DNA of 64,000 nucleotides, taken from the NCBI RefSeq assembly GCF_011762185.1, contig NZ_JAASQJ010000003.1, positions 1,054,001 through 1,118,000 of the forward strand, written 5' to 3'. Position 1 is the stretch's first letter, and each line of letters starts with the position of its first letter. Positions 45,053 through 54,715 of the stretch are shown piece by piece. Under the pieces are notes generated by a model. The model was not told the origin of the DNA. It saw nothing but the letters and a program-made list of their open reading frames with translations, and made no database searches. The stretch is from Dyadobacter arcticus (GTDB taxonomy: Bacteria > Bacteroidota > Bacteroidia > Cytophagales > Spirosomataceae). Position numbers and translations under genes: made by a program.

Positions 45053-46834
45053 TCACCAGCCTGGGTTCTGACCCAGCGCAGGATTCCGGGTGCGGTCTGC
45101 TTCCGGAATGGGGTACAAATATTTTTTATCGGCCCATTCACGCGCTCCCGGGTTCCATATCACTTCACCCGAAGTTCCTTTGGAAAGCTGCAATCTTCCT
45201 ACGGCAGTTGAGGGACTAACATCCACAAATGCAATCCCTGGCGTCGTAGAAGCCGGTTTGGTTCCCTGATAGAAGTAAACGTCTTTGGTTCCGTCACCAT
45301 TAAGGTCATACTCCCCCAAAGCAGGAACGTACATTCCGTTCATCGGCGCGGTCTGGAACAATTCGCCCAGCTTCCATCTTCTCAGGTCGTCAGGACGGAG
45401 GCCTTCAAAGATCAATTCTGTACCTCTGTCGCGAAGTACCTCCAGTAAGACGGGACTGGTAAACTTATTTGCGAAAAAAGATACCATATAGGGATCCGCT
45501 ACCGTGGGCACTGTGGTGAGCGTAACTCCGGTAATGCCGGCTCTTTTGCGCAAAGCACCGATGGTGGCAGTCCAGTCTGCGGCAGTCATTTTGTCCAGCT
45601 CGGCCAATGCTTCTGCTTTGTTCAAAAGTACTTCTCCCCAGCGCATGATGATGTGCGCATTGTCATTACGGCTTTCGTCATCGTATGGAAAGCGCTCGTC
45701 GTAGCTCCATTTGATTGGTTGGTATCCAGTATAAGTCTGGCTGAAATTTGGTGGGGCAACTACGGGGATACCATTCTCAGTCCTTTTATAATCTCCTACG
45801 CGGATGGTCTGTTTTAGCCGTAAATCGCGGTTTTTTACCTCCTCCACAAAAGGAGTGGTCAGATAGCCTGCTTTGCTTGTAAAAGGTGTTCCGTCCAGAT
45901 TGAGATAGGTATTGACAAATCGGCGTGTCAGACTCGGGCGGTTACCATAAGTAGGGCTGATAAACCGGCGGTTGGCCGAGCTGAAAACCTGCAGACTTGC
46001 GCTCAATGCAACCGAAAGGATTGTCTCGTCTGTAAAAGCAGCCTTGGCAATGAATAGTTCGCGATAAGCCCGGTCCGGAGACACGCCCTCGTGCAGGGTG
46101 AAACCTTTTATATTGTTTGATTCTTTCACTACTTCCTCATACCAGGTGTTGGCAGTGGATTGCTTGTTATACTCAGTGTGGTATTTGCGGAAAGATGCTT
46201 CAAAAAGACAGATACGCGTTTTGTACGCCCGTGCCACATTCTTCGTAATCCTCGTAACGCTTGGGTCGGAAGTTAATGTGATGTTTTCAATCGCGTAGTT
46301 CAAGTCGGCCAATACATTATCCATTACCTCGAACCGGTCTGTGCGGGGGCCATAAAGCGCCGCCTGATCATTCACATCAATTGTTTTATCAATCCATGGC
46401 ACATCGCCAAACCTTTTTACTTTGTCAAAGTAGAACAGGGCACGGAAAAACCGAGCGACCCCCATGTAATGCGTTTTGGTTGGTACCTCACTCTTCTCAG
46501 CGTTTTCAAGGAAATAATTGATATTTCGAAGCGGTATCCATGCATTCAAATCCCATCCCGAGCTAGTGATCGGGCTAAGTGCATTGGGTGCGAGGTAATT
46601 GTCAACGCCGTTGCGCGCTACCAGGTCCGAAATGTCGTCGTCCTGGAATACACCCACGTCCGTATTGGGAAGCAAGTCGTAAAATGAATTGGCATACAAG
46701 TCCAAACCACCTTCTGAACCAAATACGGCTTCATTGGTGGCCGTATCAACAGGCACTTCGGTCAAATCGCAGGAGCTGGCGCTGCCCAGTAGCAACAGGG
46801 CCAGGGTATAGTTAAATATCTTTGTCGTTTTCAT
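45053..46834 (-). CDS. SusD/RagB-family surface glycan-binding lipoprotein
   Basis: A 593-residue lipoprotein. KIFNYTLALLLLGSASSCD is an SPII signal with Cys at SASSC. The SusD N-terminal domain (VPVDTATNEAVFGSEGGLD, ITSSGWDLNAWIPLRNINYF, ARFFRALFYFDKVKRFGDVPW) and the C-terminal part (MRWGEVLLNKAEALAELDKM, LEVLRDRGTELIFEGLRPDD) are all present. It acts on the cell surface as the lid of the SusC channel. It follows susC by only 6 bases. No glycoside hydrolase or sulfatase is adjacent, so the ligand cannot be predicted from context. Confidence 0.95.
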   Translation of the reverse strand: MKTTKIFNYTLALLLLGSASSCDLTEVPVDTATNEAVFGSEGGLDLYANSFYDLLPNTDVGVFQDDDISDLVARNGVDNYLAPNALSPITSSGWDLNAWIPLRNINYFLENAEKSEVPTKTHYMGVARFFRALFYFDKVKRFGDVPWIDKTIDVNDQAALYGPRTDRFEVMDNVLADLNYAIENITLTSDPSVTRITKNVARAYKTRICLFEASFRKYHTEYNKQSTANTWYEEVVKESNNIKGFTLHEGVSPDRAYRELFIAKAAFTDETILSVALSASLQVFSSANRRFISPTYGNRPSLTRRFVNTYLNLDGTPFTSKAGYLTTPFVEEVKNRDLRLKQTIRVGDYKRTENGIPVVAPPNFSQTYTGYQPIKWSYDERFPYDDESRNDNAHIIMRWGEVLLNKAEALAELDKMTAADWTATIGALRKRAGITGVTLTTVPTVADPYMVSFFANKFTSPVLLEVLRDRGTELIFEGLRPDDLRRWKLGELFQTAPMNGMYVPALGEYDLNGDGTKDVYFYQGTKPASTTPGIAFVDVSPSTAVGRLQLSKGTSGEVIWNPGAREWADKKYLYPIPEADRTRNPALGQNPGW

Positions 46835-46840
46835 GATTGA

Positions 46841-49800
46841 TTAAAAGTTGAGTGTCAGACCCATTGATACGGCTTTCAGCATTGGATAATTGTAACCGTC
46901 TCCGGCAGTTCCCTGAGGATTGCTCAGATCGCGGTCGGATCCGTAAATGTTTGTTACGTCAGTATCACGTGTCCATTTGTACATCGGCGACCAGGTCCAG
47001 ATATTTTCTGCTGACAAGTAAATTCTCAGATTGCTCGCGTGGATTTTCGAAACAATGCGGTCTGGAATAGTGTATCCTACCTGAAGGTTCCTTAGCCTGA
47101 TGTATGCAGCATTCTGCAGGTAACGGTCGTTGGCGACCTGCAAAGCCCGGCCAGTGCCCTGCGCTGTGTAGCCAACAAGACGTGGCAGGTATGCGTCGAA
47201 ATTACCAAGCTCCTCGCGGAACATATTATCCTGGTGCCAGCGTGGGTATGCATTGTATGGGCGGTTATACTGTCCCCAAAAACGCGCTTCGGCGGATGGG
47301 TACCAATCCTGCTTCATAACGCCCTGGAAAAGTCCGGCTAAGAAAAACCCGTTCCAGTCACCTGAAAGATTTAAACCGAATGTGTAGCGTGGCTCCGAGT
47401 TCCCAATAATCGTTTTGTCACCCGAATCCCCTACCCTGTTCAAGCCCTGATAGATCACATTGTCGCCGTCCAGATTTCTGAATTTGATATCTCCCACATA
47501 ATTTTTGCGGGTATTGGTGTTCGGAATGTTGGCCTGAGAAGGCGATTCAGCTATTTCAGCTGCCGACCTGAATAACCACTCCACACGGTACCCCCAGATT
47601 TCCCCGATGCGCTGTCCTTCGTAGTAGTCAGTCAGATTTTTGTCCGGGTTATTGTATTTGGTAATAATAGCTTTCGAATCGGCAAGGATAAACCGAGCAC
47701 TATAATTGAATGGTTTGGATGCCATCGTGAAATGGTCCGCCCAGTTGATGGAAAGCTCCCATCCTGTCGTGTTTAAATCGGCGTAGTTGCCTTTCGGAAC
47801 ATTGGTACCGTAGATATTGGGGACCGTTGGACCGTTCGTGAACATATCCGTTGTCCACCGGCGGTACACATCTCCGACAAACGTCAGGCGCTTATTCATA
47901 CTGCTGAATTCAAGACCAACATTGCCGGTTGTAGAAGTTTCCCAGGTAAGTCCATCGGGAACCACGTTTGGCTGGCGTGTTGCCTGTGGCCTTATTCCAT
48001 TGATAACCCTACCGGACTGTCCAATCGAAAATCGCTCATTAAATGTGTACGGGTCGATATTTCCATTTCCAAGCGAGCCATAAGAAGCACGCAGTTTTAC
48101 ATTGGAAAGAACCTTGGGGCTAACCTTCCAGAAAGGCTCTTCGGAAATTCGCCAGCCAGCTGATGCAGACGGGAAAAATGCCCATTGCTGGTCGGTGGGG
48201 AATTTGGAAGATCCGTCATAACGCCCGTTGATTTCGAGCAGGTAGCGCTCGCGGAAGTTGTAGTTCACACGGAAAAATCCTCCTGCAATCGCCCATTTCT
48301 GATAGCCCCCATTTGTTACAATACTCTGTCCCAGGGCCAGGTTAATGTCGTCGGCACCGGAATAAACGATCCCATTCCGCTGGGCAGCAACGTTGCTGTA
48401 CACAGATTGCTCGTAGTTGATACCGGCCAGCAATGTAAGGTTATGGGATTCATTAATCGTTTTAGAATAGTCAGCATAGAAGTTCGTCGCCAGATAATTG
48501 GTCGTCCTTTTTCTCTGCATGATGTCATTCGTATTGGTCCCTGTGTAACCAATCACGCCTTTCGAACGGCTGTAAGGTACCTGCACACGGTTCTGCTGCG
48601 TACCAATGTCAGTGCTTTGGAATGTTACGTTTGCACGTACAGACAAAGCGTTATCGAAGAACTGCGCCTTTGCAGCAATCTGGTTTTTCAAAAACCGCTG
48701 GGTGTTATCAATGCCACTCTTGGCGAGATAATAGTCTCCGACTGTGTAAGCTGCTGAAAAAGACAATGTTCCGTCAGGATTCAGCAAAGGGGCCAGTGGG
48801 TGTCCTTCATCGGCAATATTCCGGTAAATACCGCTGCCTTCTCCTACGTTTAGTGGCTGATGGTATTTCTGGGACGAATACTCGGTGTTGTTATCAATGC
48901 GCAGCCACGGAGCAACCTGGATGCTTCCTTTTGCACGTAAATTGTACATCTGGTAATCATCCGAATTGTAACGGAACAAACCACTTTGACCATTGTAACG
49001 GCCGCTCAATAAAAATGTAGCCTTGTCGCTCCCGCCGGAAATGGATAGGTTGTGATCCTGCGCACTGAAACGCTTCTTGTATAGCTCTTTATACCAGTCG
49101 GTACTGTAAAAATACTGGTACTCACCAGTAGTAGGGTTTACTTCTATTCTCGGCAGGGACGGATCTTCATATCTTCTCTTAAGTTCGGCGAGGTAGGCCG
49201 GTGAAAAGCTGATCGTTTTGTTGATCGCCGTCGGCGTACTTCCATTGTCATTCCACCTCGACCATGCATCGCTGAATCCCTTAGCCCATGGATAGGAATC
49301 GGTAATATTATCAGGAACCTCGGTGGGTGATTTGATTGAATAATTGGCTGAGTAGGATACAGACGTCTTACCCTCCACCGGCATTCTTGTTGTGATCAGC
49401 ACCACGCCAAATGCCGCCCGGGCACCATAAATGGAAGCCGAAGCGGCGTCTTTCAAAACGGATATACTTTCAATATCGTTGGGGTTCAGCACGCGGGGGT
49501 CACCTTCCACACCGTCGATCAATACCAGTGCATTGCCGCCCTGTCCGATTGAAGTCGTCCCGCGGATGTTGAAGCTGGGCGACTGCGTTGGCTTTCCATC
49601 CAGCATTCGCAGGTTAAGATTGGGAATTGCACCTACAAGTCCCTGCGCAATATTTGGAATGGGGCGGTTTTGAAATACCTCCGGCCCTACCTGGTCCACA
49701 GCACCGGTCAGGTTCACCTTCTTTTGCGTTCCGTATCCTACAACGACTACCTCGTTGAGCGATTTTGCATCGGCAATTAATTGTAAATCAATCGTCGATC

Positions 49801-50167
49801 TGGTACCTGCACTGACTTCCTGACTGAGGTAACCCACATATGAAAAAACCAATACGGCTCCTTCGTCCGGAATGCTCAGTGTGTAGCCTCCATTTACGTC
49901 TGTTACAGTTCCTGTCTGACTGCCTTTAATTACGACATTAACACCCGGCAACCCTTCGGATGAGGTTCCGTCTGTTACTTTGCCACTTATCTGGCGTTCT
50001 GCCTTCGCAGCTGATGCATTCAAGTTAGACGATATTAGTGCCCTATTTGTCTCATAAGGGGTCTTTGCCCAGCTTTTACCGCCAATCGGAATGATCAACG
50101 CAAAGCAGGCGAGCGATTTGATTAAGGTGTTCCCTGAAAAAGGCCACCGATGCTTGCAGCTAAACAT
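46841..50167 (-). CDS. SusC/RagA-family TonB-linked outer-membrane protein
   Basis: A 1108-residue outer-membrane transporter. After the signal region, a CarboxypepD-like domain has ISGKVTDGTSSEGLPGVNVV and VLVFSYVGYLSQEV. VGYGTQKKVNLTGAVDQV is the TonB-box-like stretch, and ALVLIDGVEGDPRVLNPND plus SVLKDAASASIYGARAAFG are the RagA plug signatures. The remainder is a 22-strand barrel ending GLTLNF. It imports oligomeric substrates with its SusD partner. It lacks an STN domain, so it is not obviously linked to an anti-sigma factor, and no ECF sigma/anti-sigma pair is near. Confidence 0.96.
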   Translation of the reverse strand: MFSCKHRWPFSGNTLIKSLACFALIIPIGGKSWAKTPYETNRALISSNLNASAAKAERQISGKVTDGTSSEGLPGVNVVIKGSQTGTVTDVNGGYTLSIPDEGAVLVFSYVGYLSQEVSAGTRSTIDLQLIADAKSLNEVVVVGYGTQKKVNLTGAVDQVGPEVFQNRPIPNIAQGLVGAIPNLNLRMLDGKPTQSPSFNIRGTTSIGQGGNALVLIDGVEGDPRVLNPNDIESISVLKDAASASIYGARAAFGVVLITTRMPVEGKTSVSYSANYSIKSPTEVPDNITDSYPWAKGFSDAWSRWNDNGSTPTAINKTISFSPAYLAELKRRYEDPSLPRIEVNPTTGEYQYFYSTDWYKELYKKRFSAQDHNLSISGGSDKATFLLSGRYNGQSGLFRYNSDDYQMYNLRAKGSIQVAPWLRIDNNTEYSSQKYHQPLNVGEGSGIYRNIADEGHPLAPLLNPDGTLSFSAAYTVGDYYLAKSGIDNTQRFLKNQIAAKAQFFDNALSVRANVTFQSTDIGTQQNRVQVPYSRSKGVIGYTGTNTNDIMQRKRTTNYLATNFYADYSKTINESHNLTLLAGINYEQSVYSNVAAQRNGIVYSGADDINLALGQSIVTNGGYQKWAIAGGFFRVNYNFRERYLLEINGRYDGSSKFPTDQQWAFFPSASAGWRISEEPFWKVSPKVLSNVKLRASYGSLGNGNIDPYTFNERFSIGQSGRVINGIRPQATRQPNVVPDGLTWETSTTGNVGLEFSSMNKRLTFVGDVYRRWTTDMFTNGPTVPNIYGTNVPKGNYADLNTTGWELSINWADHFTMASKPFNYSARFILADSKAIITKYNNPDKNLTDYYEGQRIGEIWGYRVEWLFRSAAEIAESPSQANIPNTNTRKNYVGDIKFRNLDGDNVIYQGLNRVGDSGDKTIIGNSEPRYTFGLNLSGDWNGFFLAGLFQGVMKQDWYPSAEARFWGQYNRPYNAYPRWHQDNMFREELGNFDAYLPRLVGYTAQGTGRALQVANDRYLQNAAYIRLRNLQVGYTIPDRIVSKIHASNLRIYLSAENIWTWSPMYKWTRDTDVTNIYGSDRDLSNPQGTAGDGYNYPMLKAVSMGLTLNF

Positions 50168-50379
50168 AGCGTATAGTTTGTAGAATAAAATAGGAGATGG
50201 ATGAGAAATAAGATAGAACTCCTTAACGCCGCAAAATTGAATAATTCCTATAACAACTGCTTTTCAGAAGGCGCTATTTAACAATTTGATAATTTATTGA
50301 ATGGTGAGGGGCGATTGATAATGACTGATTTTTTATTTAGCTAATACTGGGGTAACAGGAGAAAGCCATCTTTGCTTTC

Positions 50380-51564
50380 ATGAAAATACTCAGTTTCATC
50401 GCCTTGATTTTCCTGACCTGGATATTGTGGCTTCTGGTATCCCAATACCTTTTATGTGCTCGTTTTCAATTCGACGACCCTATCCCATTCGAAGGCCCCG
50501 TCCTCTTTAATCCTTACGATTCAATAAATGCCGGCGACTGGGTGAAGTGTAACTTTCACGCACATTCAAGGGCATGGGAAGGCGTTACAAATGGACACGG
50601 AACTGCCGAAGAAGTACATGAAGCTTACAAGGCATTGAACTACGGCGTGCACTGCGTGTCCAACTATCACCATATCGACACCACACATTCTTCCGATCCG
50701 GGTTATATTTCTGCCTATGAGCACGGCTATAATATTAATAAAACGCATCAGCTTGTCCTGGGATCCGAAAACGTGCAATGGCTGGATTATCTTTTTCCTC
50801 AATCCGTCCACAACAAGCAGCATGTATTGAAACACCTCAGCGAATCCGGCCGGGTAGTGATCCTCAACCACCCGGCACTGAAAAACGGATATACCGCCGA
50901 AGATCTTTCCCAGGTTAGCGGATACGACTGCATGGAAGTCCTCAGTCCTTCTGTAATCTCGACAAAGCAATGGGACGCTGCGCTTTCTTCCGGCAAAAAA
51001 GTGTTTATTGTAGGTGACGATGATACGCACAACGCCCCAGCCAAAAAACGGCTCGGCGAAATGTGCACCGTCGTCAATGTGCCTGACAGATCAGCTGACC
51101 ATGTCTTAAATGCGCTAAAAACAGGAAGAAGTTACGGGGTAGTAATCGGCGCGGGACAATCGCCCGACTCGCTCCCGCTTGTGAAATCATTTGACGTCAA
51201 TGGCGACTCGGTATTCATTGTCACAAGTAAGCCTGCCAGGGAAGTAACATTAACCGGGCAAAATGGAAAAATACTCGCTTCGGGAAATCACACCGACAAA
51301 ATCAATTTCAAAGTTTCCCCGGATGACCATTATGCCCGGGCAACTTTCAAATACGAAAACGGCACCGCACTTTACCTGAACCCTGTTTTTTTCGTTTCAA
51401 AATCAGGTTACAGGAAATTAGGCGCTTACGAAGACGGGGGTGAAACGACCATTTTCCGGGCGTTAGGAGTGGGCGTCCTCGCACTGTGGGCGCTGATAAT
51501 TTGGAATGGCCTGCCACGAAATAAAAGTCAAAGATTTAGCAGGAGGAGATTGTCATGGAGATAA
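50380..51564 (+). CDS. PHP-domain metallohydrolase, membrane anchored
   Basis: A 394-residue protein of the CehA/McbA-like PHP group. An N-terminal membrane helix (IALIFLTWILWLLVSQYLL) is followed by VKCNFHAHSRAWEGVTNGHG, the His-x-His start of the metal site, VHCVSNYHHID, VVILNHPALKNG and FIVGDDDTHN, which supply the remaining His and Asp ligands. A second hydrophobic helix (ALGVGVLALWALIIWN) is near the C-terminus, so the domain probably lies in the periplasm. Family members hydrolyse phosphoesters or other esters. It precedes the GT39-ThuA gene; a run AGGAGGAG lies inside its 3' end. Confidence 0.8.
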   Translation: MKILSFIALIFLTWILWLLVSQYLLCARFQFDDPIPFEGPVLFNPYDSINAGDWVKCNFHAHSRAWEGVTNGHGTAEEVHEAYKALNYGVHCVSNYHHIDTTHSSDPGYISAYEHGYNINKTHQLVLGSENVQWLDYLFPQSVHNKQHVLKHLSESGRVVILNHPALKNGYTAEDLSQVSGYDCMEVLSPSVISTKQWDAALSSGKKVFIVGDDDTHNAPAKKRLGEMCTVVNVPDRSADHVLNALKTGRSYGVVIGAGQSPDSLPLVKSFDVNGDSVFIVTSKPAREVTLTGQNGKILASGNHTDKINFKVSPDDHYARATFKYENGTALYLNPVFFVSKSGYRKLGAYEDGGETTIFRALGVGVLALWALIIWNGLPRNKSQRFSRRRLSWR

Positions 51565-51595
51565 TACCTTTGCCGGTTCACATGTAAATGCACTC

Positions 51596-53851
51596 ATGCC
51601 TCTGATCAGCAGCAATAGGTTTTCCGTTTTCTGGATTATGATCATTGCGACAGCCATTCGCTGCATTGTCGCTGGCAGCCTTGACCTTGGAAATGATGAA
51701 GTTTACTACTTTACCTACGCAGTCCAGCCCGACTTGAACCATTTCGACCACCCGCCGCTGGTAGGAATCTTAATACGGCTTTTCACATTCAATCTGCATC
51801 ATTACGGCGAATTGTTCATGCGGCTGCCAGCCATTGTGGGTGCGGCCATTAACACCTGGCTCATCGCGAAATGTGGCAAGCTCGTCCGCAATGAGAAGGC
51901 GGGCATTATCGCGGCAATCCTCTACAACACCTCCATTTACACCAGTATCGTATCGGGCGTTTTTATTTTGCCCGATTCCGTCCAGCTCGTATTCTGGCTT
52001 CTGGCATTGTATGCAATGCTACAAAGTGCTCATACAAAATCAGATAGCATAAAAAATAAGCAGATTCTGTGGGTAGGTTTTTGGGCAGGGCTAGCGATCA
52101 TGAGCAAAGTTCACGGCGTTTTTCTGTGGGCTGGTTTTCTCGGATTTATTACTTTTAATAAACCAGCCTGGCTTAAAAACCCATATCTGTACCTATCTGT
52201 TTTAATCACCGCAGTCATTATTTCTCCAATCCTGATCTGGAATATGGACAATGATTTTATTACATGGCGTTTCCATAGCGAAAGGGTCGGGCCCACCGAT
52301 TTCGGGATCAGCTGGAAATCATTCTTAAAAACCACATTTGGCCAGATCCTATACAATAACCCATTTCAGTTTGTGATTTTTATTCTGACCATGGCTGCGG
52401 TCCTGAATAACAAATGGTTTGCAGATCGGACTCAGGTACAGCTTCTGCTTTGGAGCAGCCTGCCGATCATCCTTTGTACCACGCTCGTTTCCCTGGTTCG
52501 GGATACGCTTCCGCATTGGAGCGGACCAGGGTTCGTTGCGTTAATGATCTTGTCCGCTGCTTTTGTTGAAAACGGTTTGTCCCATGCAAGAGGAAAATTA
52601 TACCATCAGTTGTTGAATGCTTCCTCCGCTTTGATTCTTTTCGTCATTCTGGCAGGCCTTCCGCTCATTCATTTGTATCCTGGAACAATGGGCAAAAAAT
52701 CCTTTCCAAATATTGGAAATGGCGATGCAACCCTGGATCTCTATGGCTGGGACGCCCTTTTGCCGTCTTTTAAGAAAATACGAGAAACAGACATTGCAGG
52801 GAAGGTCATGTCCCCCGATGCGCCGATTGTCGTGCACAAATGGTTTCCAGGGGCACATTTGTACTACTATGTCGCTTATCCTCTGGGAATGAACCTCCTG
52901 GGAATGGGTAAATTAAGTGATCTGCACAAATTTCAGTGGCTCAACCAGCGCTACGACGCGATACTACCAGGGGACAATGCCTACTATATTTCGCCATCCA
53001 ATAATTTCACTGACCCTGTAGCGATTTACGGCGACCAATTTAAAACTTATGAAAAAGCGGCTACCATCGTACAGAAAAGGAATGGCGCGACGGCCAGGAA
53101 CTGGTTTGTATACCGGCTGAAAAATGCCAAAGGAGATGCTCCAATGCCCGAGTCTATTCAAAGTGCAGGGCAGGATAATGTCCTTATTTTCAGTAAAACG
53201 AGCGGTTTCCGGCACAAGTCCATTGAACCAGCTATTGCCGCGATCCGAAAAGCCTGCGTACAAAACGGCTGGGACGTACAGGTCACAGAAAACGCTGCAA
53301 TGATCAACTCTAAATACCTGGCCCATTTTAAAGTCGTCGTGTTCTTATCCACCACAGGCGCTATTTTAAGTCCTTCACAAAAAACGGATTTTGAAAAGTA
53401 TATTGAAAATGGCGGCGGATATGCAGGTATTCATTCTGCCGGGGACACGGAACATCATTGGCCCTGGTATCGCACCTTACTTGGGACGCTGTTCCGCGAC
53501 CATACCTTCTTCCCCACCCACATTCCCGATGGCGAACTTTTAACAGAGAGTCCCGCCCACCCGGCAAACCAGGGACTTCCGGCAAGATGGCATAAAGCAG
53601 ATGAATGGTATAACTTTCAAGACAATATCCGCGGTAAACCCGGTTTTGAGGTTTTACTAAGCCTCAATGAAAAGTCGTACAGTTCTATCTGGTATAAAAT
53701 GGACGGCGATCACCCGATCTCATGGACGCATTCAGTGGAAAAAGGCAGAATGTTTTATACCGCTCTGGGACATAATAAAGAGACCTTCACAGACGATAAT
53801 GCCATGCGACACATCATGGGAGGCATCAAGTGGGCGGGAAAGCTGGACTGA
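51596..53851 (+). CDS. GT39-type glycosyltransferase fused to a ThuA domain
   Basis: A 751-residue two-part protein. Residues 1-~515 are an ArnT/PMT-like glycosyltransferase: GNDEVYYFTYAVQPDLNHFD and HPPLVGILIRLF are the GT39 signature, followed by ~10 membrane helices and a soluble part. From about residue 525 to 750, NVLIFSKTSGFRHKSIEPAI, ENGGGYAGIHSAGDTEHHW and RMFYTALGHNKETF form a ThuA (trehalose-utilisation, amidotransferase-like) domain. ThuA is normally a separate exported protein; the GT39 C-terminus lies in the periplasm, so the fusion would place ThuA there. I chose ATG 51596; the frame is open to ATG 51506 but that overlaps the PHP gene. Glycan or lipid-sugar modification is likely, exact reaction unknown. 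Confidence 0.85.
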   Translation: MPLISSNRFSVFWIMIIATAIRCIVAGSLDLGNDEVYYFTYAVQPDLNHFDHPPLVGILIRLFTFNLHHYGELFMRLPAIVGAAINTWLIAKCGKLVRNEKAGIIAAILYNTSIYTSIVSGVFILPDSVQLVFWLLALYAMLQSAHTKSDSIKNKQILWVGFWAGLAIMSKVHGVFLWAGFLGFITFNKPAWLKNPYLYLSVLITAVIISPILIWNMDNDFITWRFHSERVGPTDFGISWKSFLKTTFGQILYNNPFQFVIFILTMAAVLNNKWFADRTQVQLLLWSSLPIILCTTLVSLVRDTLPHWSGPGFVALMILSAAFVENGLSHARGKLYHQLLNASSALILFVILAGLPLIHLYPGTMGKKSFPNIGNGDATLDLYGWDALLPSFKKIRETDIAGKVMSPDAPIVVHKWFPGAHLYYYVAYPLGMNLLGMGKLSDLHKFQWLNQRYDAILPGDNAYYISPSNNFTDPVAIYGDQFKTYEKAATIVQKRNGATARNWFVYRLKNAKGDAPMPESIQSAGQDNVLIFSKTSGFRHKSIEPAIAAIRKACVQNGWDVQVTENAAMINSKYLAHFKVVVFLSTTGAILSPSQKTDFEKYIENGGGYAGIHSAGDTEHHWPWYRTLLGTLFRDHTFFPTHIPDGELLTESPAHPANQGLPARWHKADEWYNFQDNIRGKPGFEVLLSLNEKSYSSIWYKMDGDHPISWTHSVEKGRMFYTALGHNKETFTDDNAMRHIMGGIKWAGKLD

Positions 53852-54715
53852 TCAGTTCGGTTTCAGGGAAGAACCGGATCGTGACTTAATGATTATTGGT
53901 ATGCATCCCGTAGCGGCTGCGAGGGTCACAATAATATCAAACAGGACGCTCACTGTGACTGCGGCTTGCGTAGGAATCACTAAAAGCTCCGCACCCTTCA
54001 AAAAAACAACTTCCCTCACTCCTATTCCGCCGACGCTGATTGGAAGTGTTGATGCCGCCGATGAAATCAGAAACAAGAGATTGTACTTCCCAAAATCAGT
54101 ATAGACCTGTATGGAATAAAGTAAGATGCAGATGCAGAAAATCTGTGCAGACTGAACGACGGATGATAATGCGAGTAGCTTGCCAAGACGCGGGATAATC
54201 TCAGGAAACCATCGTTTACCTGCCAGCCAGAATACAATGCAACCAGCCAGGACAACCGCAAAAGTTAAAATACGCAGGTTTAAAGACAAGTAAGGCATTG
54301 AAAAGAGCGCAGTAATCATGACCAGCAAGACCAAACCGATCAACCTGTCCCAAAGCAGCGCCCGGGTGAGTAGCAGCGTGCCTTTGTCCGGTGAAAGTCT
54401 TTTTAGGTGGATCAGCTTGTAGGCATCACCGCCAAGCCCTCCCGGCAAAAACATTCCGTAAAACATGCTGACCCAGTTTAGCCGCATGCCTGAGGCCTGG
54501 GAAAGAGGCACCCCTATTGCATTTAAAATGGCAGTAAGCCTCATCGCACCGGATACCCGGGAAACGAGGTACGGAACAAACGATAATAATAAGGCAACTT
54601 TGTTGGAGCCTTTCAATGCCTTAAAAAGACTTTCCCGGTCCGTTTGCAAAAAAACCCAGTATAATAGCGCTCCGGTAGCCAGCAGCTTGGCGGCCCATTT
54701 TAAATATTGCTTCAA
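53852..54715 (-). CDS. Flippase-like / LPG-synthase transmembrane domain protein
   Basis: A 287-residue integral membrane protein of the UPF0104/AglD group. It has about seven hydrophobic segments, and the family patterns VSMFYGMFLPGGLGGDAYKLI and STLPISVGGIGVREVVFLKG. Its start overlaps the stop of the upstream GT39 gene by four bases (ATGA), and its own stop abuts that of the converging GT39-ThuA gene with no base between. It is the last gene of a GT2-GT39-flippase-like operon, which looks like a module that loads and moves lipid-linked sugars. Confidence 0.87.
   Translation of the reverse strand: MKQYLKWAAKLLATGALLYWVFLQTDRESLFKALKGSNKVALLLSFVPYLVSRVSGAMRLTAILNAIGVPLSQASGMRLNWVSMFYGMFLPGGLGGDAYKLIHLKRLSPDKGTLLLTRALLWDRLIGLVLLVMITALFSMPYLSLNLRILTFAVVLAGCIVFWLAGKRWFPEIIPRLGKLLALSSVVQSAQIFCICILLYSIQVYTDFGKYNLLFLISSAASTLPISVGGIGVREVVFLKGAELLVIPTQAAVTVSVLFDIIVTLAAATGCIPIIIKSRSGSSLKPN

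Noticed and set aside
50278..50294. TTAACA-N5-ATAATT ahead of the PHP gene
   Set aside because: Only one unit is convincing and no -7 element follows at the right distance.
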